From NCBI GenBank assembly GCA_023436515.1, contig JAEZIV010000318.1, positions 1 to 6,613 of the forward strand: DNA of 6,613 nucleotides, written 5' to 3'. A program made the position numbers and the translations under genes. Every line of letters starts with the position of its first letter. Position 1 is the stretch's first letter. The notes beneath the pieces were generated by a model. It made no database searches and had not been told where the DNA came from. It worked only from the letters and a program-made list of their open reading frames with translations. The stretch is from Bacillota bacterium (lineage in GTDB: Bacteria; Bacillota; Clostridia; Acetivibrionales; DSM-1351). Shown one piece after another: positions 1-6,187 of this stretch.

Positions 1-584
1 CCTACTGAGTTTATTGTTCTGGTCTCCTTTGATATTTCAAGCACTCTTGTACAACGAGTTACATACTCTTCCAGGCTTACATCCTCAGGCTCATTAAAAG
101 CCACATGTCCATTAATTCCAATTCCTCCAAAGCATATATCCACCCCTCCAAGCTTTTCAATAAGCTCAGGAATATAGTCCAAGCTGTTTGGATCCGGAAA
201 TACCCTCTGTTCCTCTGCCATAAGCAATTCATCCTTAATTTTGCTATAAACCTCCCGGTTCATAAACCCTCTGAAGCTTAGCTTGTCCTCAATATTTATC
301 CACTGCTTATCATCATTTAGGTATTCGTCCATATTTATAAACCATACATTTTTCAGACTTATATTATCACGGTTCACCAGACGGACAAAAATAGGATATT
401 GCCCTACAGGACCTACGGGACATATAAATACCGTCTTTTTACCTAAATTATTATTTTCTTTGATTGCATTAATCATTTCCATTGTCATTTCATAGAACAC
501 TTCACCTGAATCACCAAGCTTCAATACATCTATTTTTGCATTAGTTCCAAGCTCTTCAGCCGTCTTTCTAAAATAATCGTACAT
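1..584 (-). CDS. NagB-like glucosamine-6-phosphate deaminase/isomerase paralogue, C-terminus outside window
   Basis: The 194 visible residues belong to the NagB/RpiA/SugarP isomerase fold, whose NagB members turn glucosamine 6-phosphate into fructose 6-phosphate and ammonia in the cytoplasm. The match rests on NMDEY at residues 84-88 (the Asp of E. coli NagB D72) and GGIGINGHVAFNEP at 153-166, which keeps the active-site His (H160, E. coli H143) and Glu (E165, E. coli E148). Two things are odd. The Asp of the canonical GNDGH motif is Asn (N158, E. coli D141), and the phosphate loop, TGGTP in NagB, reads PVGPVGQYP at 56-64. I therefore do not call it nagB; it may act on another amino sugar or be an isomerase. 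Start at base 584 is chosen because GGAGGA sits 7 bases upstream. It follows the NagA-like gene by 42 bases. The stop codon lies left of base 1, so the C-terminal part (including any K208 equivalent) is unseen. Confidence 0.82.
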   Translation of the reverse strand, partial: MYDYFRKTAEELGTNAKIDVLKLGDSGEVFYEMTMEMINAIKENNNLGKKTVFICPVGPVGQYPIFVRLVNRDNISLKNVWFINMDEYLNDDKQWINIEDKLSFRGFMNREVYSKIKDELLMAEEQRVFPDPNSLDYIPELIEKLGGVDICFGGIGINGHVAFNEPEDVSLEEYVTRCTRVLEISKETRTINSV

Positions 585-591
585 TACAGCT

Positions 592-597
592 TCCTCC
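592..597 (-). promoter_or_regulatory. Ribosome binding site that fixes the NagB-like start
   Basis: GGAGGA on the minus strand lies 7 bases before the ATG at base 584. An in-frame ATG at 599 overlaps this motif's upstream edge and has no comparable purine-rich site before it. The downstream ATG is therefore the likelier start, making the protein five residues shorter than the longest reading. Confidence 0.7.
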
Positions 598-626
598 ATT
601 CTCAGCTATATAAAAGATAGTGTCTT

Positions 627-1778
627 CTAGAATACCCTTCTCCCTGAAACAAAGGTTCCGATAACATCATACTCACTGTTTAGAACAACTAAATCGGCAT
701 CCTTTCCTTCCTCTATACTACCCTTTTTATCTATAACACCCAGAAGCGTGGCAGGGTTTTCCGACATGATTTTTGATATTTCAGAAAGAGGCCTGCCTGT
801 AAATTCAATCAGGTTTTTAAGCATTTTGCCGGTTGTAAGGGTACTGCCAGCTCTTGCTGATAGGTCTGCAAGACGTGCATCTCCATTAATTACAACGATA
901 TCATTAACCCCCAGCTTATAATTACCATCCCCAAGCCCTGCAGCCATAATACTGTCCGTTACCCCTATTACACGATCAAGGCCTTTTGCCTTAAGCAGTA
1001 TGCGTACAACTGCCGGATGCAGGTGTAAGCCATCGCAAATTGCCTCACAATATATATCACTTTCAAGCACTGCACCGCTAATTGCCGGAAAATGCTGGTG
1101 GAGAAGTTTCATAGCATTGAAGGTATGCGTTGCACTCTTCGCACCATTTTCTATACACTTCATGGTAGTTTCATAGTCTGCTCCACTGTGTCCTAAAGAA
1201 ATAACCACTCCAGTCCTACTGATTTCCTTAATAAATTCCGGTACTCCCTCTACCTCCGGTGAAACTGTCATTAACAGGATCGAGCCCTCTGCAGCCTGCT
1301 GATAATACTTAAAGTCCTCTACTGAAGGTTTTTGTAAAAGGCGCTCAGGCATTGCTCCCTTATACTCCCTGCAAAGATAGGGGCCTTCCATATGGATACC
1401 TAATATGCTGCTGCCCTCACTGTTTGTATTCATTGCTTCAATAATATTTTTAATACATTCATAAAGCTTTTCCTTTGTATCGGTGAGAAGAGTCGGGAGG
1501 AAGCTTGTTGTTCCGCAGCTTGCATAGAATTTGCAAAGATTTAAAATATCATCAATTCCCGCATTATTCATATCAACTCCAAGCCCACCATGGGTATGAA
1601 TATCAATAAAGCCCGGAAGTACAAAATGACCCTTTACATCAAATACCCTAACCTCTTTGTCTGTTAAAATGTTTTGTGATATTTTATTTATTTTTCCATC
1701 CTCCATGAGGATATCTAATGTATTTAGTTGTCCGTCCACCAGCACATTCCCATTTTTAAGCAATATATTTTGAGTCAT
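627..1778 (-). CDS. nagA: NagA-like N-acetylhexosamine(-6-phosphate) deacetylase, amidohydrolase superfamily
   Basis: A 383-residue cytoplasmic metal-dependent amidohydrolase, about the usual length for NagA, which removes acetate from N-acetylglucosamine 6-phosphate. Visible motifs in order: PGFIDIHTHGG (55-65) with H61 and H63, as in Bacillus-type two-metal NagA; GIHMEGPYL (127-135) with metal ligand E131; LGHSGA with H197; THTFNAM with H218; CDGLHLHP with H252; and VTDSIMAAG with the catalytic D275. All catalytic and metal residues are present. The usual HREPG segment after THxxNAM, whose Arg (E. coli R227) contacts the substrate phosphate, reads HFPA (H229 onward). The true substrate may therefore not be GlcNAc-6-P. 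The start at 1778 has AAAGGAG five bases upstream. The gene begins 12 bases after the epimerase stop, with the NagB-like partner directly downstream as in classical nag operons. The family is certain; the exact substrate is not. Confidence 0.88.
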   Translation of the reverse strand: MTQNILLKNGNVLVDGQLNTLDILMEDGKINKISQNILTDKEVRVFDVKGHFVLPGFIDIHTHGGLGVDMNNAGIDDILNLCKFYASCGTTSFLPTLLTDTKEKLYECIKNIIEAMNTNSEGSSILGIHMEGPYLCREYKGAMPERLLQKPSVEDFKYYQQAAEGSILLMTVSPEVEGVPEFIKEISRTGVVISLGHSGADYETTMKCIENGAKSATHTFNAMKLLHQHFPAISGAVLESDIYCEAICDGLHLHPAVVRILLKAKGLDRVIGVTDSIMAAGLGDGNYKLGVNDIVVINGDARLADLSARAGSTLTTGKMLKNLIEFTGRPLSEISKIMSENPATLLGVIDKKGSIEEGKDADLVVLNSEYDVIGTFVSGRRVF

Positions 1779-1790
1779 TTCTTCTCCTTT

Positions 1791-2669
1791 CTATATTCTG
1801 CCAATTTCAATTGTTTGAGTACAGGAAAAACTCTTATTTGGATTGATTCTCTGAATTCCTAACTTTTTAGTAAATTCACCGTCAGTATCCTGGGAATCCG
1901 GAAGCCCGTAACAGGGTTCTATGCATACAAACTTCACAGCACCAGGTGCAGACCATAATACCACATAGGGAAAATTCTTAATACCTACCTTTACATAGTT
2001 GCCTGTTCTTTTTTCCACGATGCTTATATAATCTGACTCCAGCGATGTCAAAACAAAACTGTTTTTAAAAAATCCATCATACAAATTTATTGTGTCTTCA
2101 TTGTTAAAAAAGATTTTTTTCTTTCCGCTCAAAAAGCCCTCTTCATTACATAACAGTTCTACTGGTGTTTCTTTTTTCTCAAACACCAGACTATAGTTTT
2201 CAATGGATTTTGTGTTATCGAAGGGACACATTAATCCTGTATGGTATCCGATACTGAAGGGCATCTCATAATCATTAGTGTTTTCAACCTTGAAAGAACA
2301 ATGAAGGCTGTTGCCCTCCAGTCTATATTCTGTATACAGCTTGAATTCATATGGATAAAGCCTTATGGTTTGCTCATTACTGCAAAGTACAAAAACAATT
2401 GAATCTGAGGTACAGCGGAATACCTCATGCTCATAATCCCGTGCGAAGCCATGAAGGGACCCTTTGTATACCTCACCGCCAACGTTGTATTTATTATCCT
2501 TTAACCTGCCGCAGTAAGGAAATAGTATAGGTGACCGTCTTGCCCAAACAGCTCTGTCACCTTGCCACAAGTGCTCTATACCATCATTTTTATTGACAAC
2601 AGACCATAGCTCGGCTCCCATACTGTTAATCTCAACTTTCAGAAATTTGCTATCTATTTTATATATCAT
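1791..2669 (-). CDS. LacX-type aldose 1-epimerase (mutarotase) family protein
   Basis: A 292-residue galactose-mutarotase-fold protein of the LacX/YphB-like branch, predicted to interconvert the alpha and beta anomers of a sugar or sugar phosphate in the cytoplasm. Support: SPILFPYCGRL at 46-56, SLHGFAR at 71-77 (H73), IGYHTGL at 140-146 (H143, the GGHPAF position of relatives) and the C-terminal FVCIEPCYGLPD at 247-258 carrying the probable catalytic base E251. The Tyr and Thr around H143 instead of the common Gly-His-Pro are a small departure that could affect specificity. Start at 2669 gives the family-typical N-terminus and has a strong ribosome binding site. It precedes the NagA-like gene by 12 bases and follows the membrane carrier by the longest gap in the cluster. 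Mutarotases of this branch often accompany catabolic operons; the sugar cannot be read from sequence. Confidence 0.85.
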   Translation of the reverse strand: MIYKIDSKFLKVEINSMGAELWSVVNKNDGIEHLWQGDRAVWARRSPILFPYCGRLKDNKYNVGGEVYKGSLHGFARDYEHEVFRCTSDSIVFVLCSNEQTIRLYPYEFKLYTEYRLEGNSLHCSFKVENTNDYEMPFSIGYHTGLMCPFDNTKSIENYSLVFEKKETPVELLCNEEGFLSGKKKIFFNNEDTINLYDGFFKNSFVLTSLESDYISIVEKRTGNYVKVGIKNFPYVVLWSAPGAVKFVCIEPCYGLPDSQDTDGEFTKKLGIQRINPNKSFSCTQTIEIGRI

Positions 2670-2775
2670 TCATGCCACCCCCTAAGCATGTATAACTTAT
2701 TTTCTCTCAATGGGGACTATCACAAACCATTTATAAGTGTTCTAATACCTCAAGTTGATAATAATTGGAATGTAT
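2670..2775 (-). promoter_or_regulatory. Longest intergenic gap in the cluster, with a weak internal promoter candidate
   Basis: This 106-base gap separates the TSUP carrier from the epimerase gene; other gaps are 12 to 42 bases. On the minus strand TATAAA (2730-2735) is preceded by TCAACT (2753-2758) at 17 bases. The -10 is good but the -35 matches only three of six consensus positions. No GC-rich hairpin with a T tract is present, so transcription probably reads through. A weak broken inverted repeat (AATGG at 2727-2731 region pairing with CCATT at 2709-2713) is also seen. The gap may support separate expression of the epimerase-nagA-nagB-like half, but the evidence is thin. Confidence 0.22.
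2676..2683 (-). promoter_or_regulatory. Ribosome binding site of the aldose epimerase gene
   Basis: AGGGGGTG on the minus strand, one transition away from the full anti-Shine-Dalgarno complement AGGAGGTG, lies 6 bases before the ATG at 2669. An out-of-frame ATG four bases upstream of that start is too close to the motif to compete and does not open the epimerase frame. Confidence 0.6.
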
Positions 2776-3495
2776 TTAAATAAATTGTCTTATTAACAAG
2801 TAAACAAGCAAAATATTAAAAATAATAGTTAAGCTTTTCTCACTAACCTTGCTGTTAAGGAAAGTTCCGATTCTTGCCCCAATTATTGCACCAGGTATCA
2901 TAAATAGTGCCAGGGATAGATCCTTATTACCTGTAGCTACATTTGACAATACACTGATTAGCGCAGTCATTAGTGTAACATAGCTTGAAGTTGCAGATGC
3001 CATCTTCTGCTTCAGAGCAAAGAAGACTAACAGTACAGGAATGGTAATTGGTCCTCCTCCTATTCCAAAAAGTCCAGATAATATTCCTATAAATATACCA
3101 AATAAAACCATAGATACTTTCCCCAACTTCATATTGGGAAGCTTATCCTTTATCAGCATCAGCACCAGCAAAAAAAGTATTAAAAGGCTGAATAAGATTT
3201 TAAACAATTCGGGTGATACTCTGCTGTTAAAGTACACTCCAATATATGAGCCCGGAACACTGCCAACAATGATTACAAGTGCAGTCCTAATATCCCCTTG
3301 TTTTCTCTTCATATAAGTATAGGAGGATAAGGCCGCCATTATAAAAACTGTTAAGGATGAACTCACAGAAGCTAATTCCTTTGAGATTCCTACAGAAATC
3401 AGTGTAGGTACAATAATGACTCCACCGCCAATTCCAAGCATACTACCTATTGAACTTGCCACTAATGCAATTGCAAAGTATAATAAATTATCCAT
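2776..3495 (-). CDS. TauE/SafE (TSUP) family membrane carrier
   Basis: A 239-residue very hydrophobic inner-membrane protein, probably about eight transmembrane helices, of the TSUP family. Members carry sulfite, sulfonates and other small organic anions, often outward. The family's internal duplication is plain: GSMLGIGGGVIIVP at 17-30 is repeated as SGLFGIGGGPITIP at 140-153, and PGSYIGVYFNSRVS at 81-94 as PGAIIGARIGTFLNSKVS at 201-218. Length and both glycine-rich signatures are normal, so the gene looks intact. Start at 3495 has AGGTGG close upstream and lies 25 bases after the kinase stop. It is the only transporter in the window. Its place among sugar-catabolic enzymes suggests export of a product or uptake of a small acid; sequence does not give the substrate. 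In sulfosugar pathways TSUP carriers are frequent neighbours, which is suggestive only. Confidence 0.87.
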   Translation of the reverse strand: MDNLLYFAIALVASSIGSMLGIGGGVIIVPTLISVGISKELASVSSSLTVFIMAALSSYTYMKRKQGDIRTALVIIVGSVPGSYIGVYFNSRVSPELFKILFSLLILFLLVLMLIKDKLPNMKLGKVSMVLFGIFIGILSGLFGIGGGPITIPVLLVFFALKQKMASATSSYVTLMTALISVLSNVATGNKDLSLALFMIPGAIIGARIGTFLNSKVSEKSLTIIFNILLVYLLIRQFI

Positions 3496-3520
3496 TTTCC
3501 ACCTGCATATAAAGAAAAAA

Positions 3521-4642
3521 TCAACAGCTTAACCTCTTCTTTATTCCTTTTACTTCTTCTATGAGCTGTTCTCTGCTTGGTGGAAAACCATTCATTATAT
3601 AAAATCTTGTTGTAGCATTTGCAGCTGCCAATCTCTCATTTATATTTAGATCCCCTAGACATGCAGCTATATAGCCTCCGTTAAAGGTATCTCCGGCTCC
3701 TGTAGTAACTGCAGGGTTGTCACAATAATCCTGCATAGATATTCCTATTCCCTCTGTTTCTGAAGCAGCTACAGGATAATGTTGAGTATGAATCACTATC
3801 TCATCCAGATTTATTTTTTCTCTTATGGAGCAAGCTGTTGCTCCTACTGCCACAATATCCTCTGAAATAACTTCATCAAAGTAGGAGAATAATAAGGCAG
3901 CCTCATGTTCATTAAGGCTCAAGGTCATGGGTATCCTATTATTTAAACCACCTAATACCTTAAAGGTTTCATTTATTGCTTCAACGCTTCTCTTCTTTAT
4001 ATTAGCAAAATCGAAAAACATCCTCTTAGGACATTTCTTCTTAAAATAATTATTATTAATTTCATTAATGAATTCATCAAACTTGGGCATATTTGACCAA
4101 TATCCTAAAGAAACAATATCTGCACCTTCAAATATATCCTTTAATTTTTCCTGTCCAAGTATGTTGACTAAATCATTCCATTGGAAAGACAGCAGTTCAT
4201 GTAAATACGGCAGCATTATTTTTCCATCGTTGAATTCAAGAACATTGCTTATCACAGGATCTCCTACGGATATAAGCGTACATTTTTCAATAAACTCGTT
4301 AAAAATGGGGTCAACTACAGCTTTGCCGAACATTCCAAGCATAGTGGTATCCAATTCAAGTTTACACAGAGCCCTTCCGGTATTGGCTGTAAAACCACCG
4401 CAGCTTCTGCGTTTTTTAATTAATTCATTAGCCATACCCCCGTTGCCCCGGTTAACTATCAGTTCACCGAACCTTTTCATTTTGTCAATCAGGATATATT
4501 CACTGGTGCTCAGTCTGGTTTCAACCACTTGCCATACCTGATCAATAAAGCCGTCTATCCCCAATACGACATTTCCTCGAACCTTTTCGGCATAGCTGAT
4601 TACCTTTTCAATATCCAAATCATTCCAAGTGCTTATATTCAT
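3521..4642 (-). CDS. PfkB (ribokinase) family carbohydrate kinase
   Basis: A 373-residue ATP-dependent sugar kinase of the PfkB/ribokinase family. The clear marks are the C-terminal signature TTGAGDTFNGG (313-323), where D318 is the catalytic base and the Gly-rich turn is the anion hole, the SLNEHEA segment (242-248, an NxxE motif linked to Mg-ATP), and CGGFTANTGRAL (81-92), corresponding to the GGNxxNxA region that binds sugar. The N-terminus is unusual, with GIDGFIDQVWQVV (28-40) holding two Asp residues, and the protein is longer than the 300 to 330 residues typical of the family. This points to a distinct subgroup. Start at 4642 is preceded by AAGGGG at 10 bases. It follows the LarA homologue by 42 bases. 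The likely role is phosphorylating a pathway intermediate such as a keto-sugar or sugar acid; the substrate cannot be assigned. Confidence 0.87.
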   Translation of the reverse strand: MNISTWNDLDIEKVISYAEKVRGNVVLGIDGFIDQVWQVVETRLSTSEYILIDKMKRFGELIVNRGNGGMANELIKKRRSCGGFTANTGRALCKLELDTTMLGMFGKAVVDPIFNEFIEKCTLISVGDPVISNVLEFNDGKIMLPYLHELLSFQWNDLVNILGQEKLKDIFEGADIVSLGYWSNMPKFDEFINEINNNYFKKKCPKRMFFDFANIKKRSVEAINETFKVLGGLNNRIPMTLSLNEHEAALLFSYFDEVISEDIVAVGATACSIREKINLDEIVIHTQHYPVAASETEGIGISMQDYCDNPAVTTGAGDTFNGGYIAACLGDLNINERLAAANATTRFYIMNGFPPSREQLIEEVKGIKKRLSC

Positions 4643-4669
4643 TGCTTTGTAACCCCTTATGACTTTAGC

Positions 4670-4700
4670 ATTATAATTTATTACTCATCTTTGATGGCAA
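4670..4700 (-). promoter_or_regulatory. Candidate internal promoter before the kinase gene
   Basis: On the minus strand TTGCCA (4695-4700, five of six matches to the -35 consensus) and a perfect TATAAT (4670-4675) are separated by 19 bases. The -35 lies in the last codons of the LarA homologue and the implied start point would leave a short leader containing the kinase ribosome binding site. The spacer is longer than ideal and TATAAT occurs often by chance in such AT-rich DNA, so this is only a candidate. Confidence 0.27.
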
Positions 4701-6157
4701 AAATCTATACCGTAATTACCCTCTTCGCTATTCTTCATACAAAGATGGACAGCATTTGTTTTAAATGCCCGTGGTAATGCAAGAATATTTGGATTCGGAC
4801 CAACATATTTTTTCTTTGCATCTTCGATAGCTTCCTCAAAGGTTGATCTTGTTTTAAGCCCCATACTCCTGGCATATCCAGGCTCCTGCGCCCCTACAAT
4901 ATAAATGGCAGCTGTATTCATCTCAGCTATATGTCCGCAGCTGATCATTGAAAAAGCATGGAAGGGGTGGAAGCCATATGCAAAGCGGTATTTCCTTATG
5001 CATTCCTCATTTGTAGCAAAATATTGACCATACTGATCTAAATCAGGAAGTACTTGATTATAATCCTTCTGGAACAATTCATAAACATCGCGATATCCTG
5101 GGAATTCCTCATCGTGGAAGTAACCGTTACAAATTGATGAACATATAATGACACAATTATCCTTTAGTATTCTCTTATGCCTTATAATTTGTGCTGACAG
5201 TGCCTGCATCATAAAAATAGGATTTGTGCCCATACCATTACCATAATGGAAAAATTGAGGCATACCAAATACCATAACATCATATTTTTTCTCTGCCCAA
5301 TGAACATAGGTACGTTTATCTGCAGTCCTCCATGAAATTGGCTGCATTTCCTTTGCGTAACCACTGAAAATTTCTATTTGTCTGGATTTTGTATCTAAAA
5401 CTGCATCGCAAACAAAGAACTTCTTGCCCATGCGCTCTTCCATATGCTGACCGATTTCATCAAACTTAGTTCTCATCATGGATTTTCCGTTAACAGGAGT
5501 AAAATCTTTTCGGTGCATAACCTCAGGTACATGGTGAGATGCTATTGACTTCCAGTGTGTTATACCTGTTGAACAATGCTTGTACCCACCTGAATAACCG
5601 CCGTAAGGATTACCCTGAGTATGTCCGATTAGAATAGCAACATCCGCATCATAAACATATTTATTCATCAAAACAGGATCTCCGCGTTTTGTTGTTCCAA
5701 GGTCAACAAGATGTTCATAATCCTCACTGTCATGGTTTATAATTTGATGGGAATACCAGAATTCATTAAATATCTCCTCACCTAATATATTAAATATTTC
5801 GGGTTTTGTATTCTTCCTATGGAGTCCATTTGAGCATATGAGCATGATATCTTCTTTTTCTACCCCTGCCTTATATAGCTCCTCAAGAACAATTTTGATA
5901 GATACCTTACGGTGTGAAGTTGGCTGTTCTCCACCTTTAACTCTGTCCGGAAATATTATGACAACCTTTGAGCCCTTTTTAGCAAGCTTTGATAAAGGTT
6001 CCATGCCTATGGGGTTTAAAATAGATTCTCTGGTTGCCTCATAAACATCTTCTATATAAGGCGGATCCGAAACTGTCTCCCCTGGAATAAATACATCTGT
6101 ATTATCAGGGAGATTAGCTTCCATTGTACCCTGTCCGTACTCAAATGATAGTTTCAT
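4685..6157 (-). CDS. LarA-family nickel-pincer 2-hydroxyacid racemase/epimerase homologue
   Basis: A 490-residue cytoplasmic protein of the lactate racemase family (DUF2088 N-terminal domain). The family uses a nickel-pincer nucleotide to racemise or epimerise alpha-hydroxy acids by hydride transfer; characterised homologues act on lactate, malate, phenyllactate, hydroxyglutarate and gluconate. Residues matching Lactobacillus LarA: R72 in FPDR (R75), H113 in SNGLHRKNT (H108), H179 in IGHTQGNPYGGYSGGYK (H174), K193 (K184, the cofactor-linking Lys) and H209 (H200, nickel ligand, same 16-residue spacing). The cofactor site thus looks complete. Differences are four extra residues between the H174 and K184 equivalents, S321 at the approximate place of substrate-side K298, and about 65 residues more than LarA. 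Hence it is not called lactate racemase; a sugar-acid epimerase is a fair guess. Start at 6157 has a perfect AGGAGGT eight bases upstream. No larB, larC or larE is in the window. Confidence 0.82.
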   Translation of the reverse strand: MKLSFEYGQGTMEANLPDNTDVFIPGETVSDPPYIEDVYEATRESILNPIGMEPLSKLAKKGSKVVIIFPDRVKGGEQPTSHRKVSIKIVLEELYKAGVEKEDIMLICSNGLHRKNTKPEIFNILGEEIFNEFWYSHQIINHDSEDYEHLVDLGTTKRGDPVLMNKYVYDADVAILIGHTQGNPYGGYSGGYKHCSTGITHWKSIASHHVPEVMHRKDFTPVNGKSMMRTKFDEIGQHMEERMGKKFFVCDAVLDTKSRQIEIFSGYAKEMQPISWRTADKRTYVHWAEKKYDVMVFGMPQFFHYGNGMGTNPIFMMQALSAQIIRHKRILKDNCVIICSSICNGYFHDEEFPGYRDVYELFQKDYNQVLPDLDQYGQYFATNEECIRKYRFAYGFHPFHAFSMISCGHIAEMNTAAIYIVGAQEPGYARSMGLKTRSTFEEAIEDAKKKYVGPNPNILALPRAFKTNAVHLCMKNSEEGNYGIDFCHQR

Positions 6158-6187
6158 ATTTATTTACCTCCTAATCTGCTTTTCAGC

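Noticed and set aside
283..495. 70-codon plus-strand open frame with a hydrophobic C-terminal end
   Set aside because: It is antisense to the NagB-like gene, whose motifs establish the coding strand; the hydrophobic look comes from the reverse complement.
597..599. Upstream in-frame ATG as start of the NagB-like gene
   Set aside because: It lacks a ribosome binding site, and the GGAGGA motif just after it serves the ATG at 584.
627..1778. Calling the operon a plain N-acetylglucosamine (nag) operon
   Set aside because: NagA and NagB homologues both depart at the phosphate site, and LarA, PfkB, TIM and TSUP homologues are not part of GlcNAc catabolism.
2696..2737. Broken inverted repeat (CTTAT/ATAAG and AATGG/CCATT) in the gap before the epimerase
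   Set aside because: Five-base arms with unequal spacing in AT-rich DNA are easily chance. There is no T tract, so it is not a terminator, and no regulator is known.
4068..4541. 157-codon open frame on the plus strand
   Set aside because: It lies wholly antisense to the well-supported PfkB kinase gene, shows no recognisable domain, and is most simply a shadow frame.
6174..6187. Small GCT-GAAA-AGC hairpin between the TIM and LarA homologues
   Set aside because: A three-base-pair stem without a following T tract is too weak for a terminator or attenuator.
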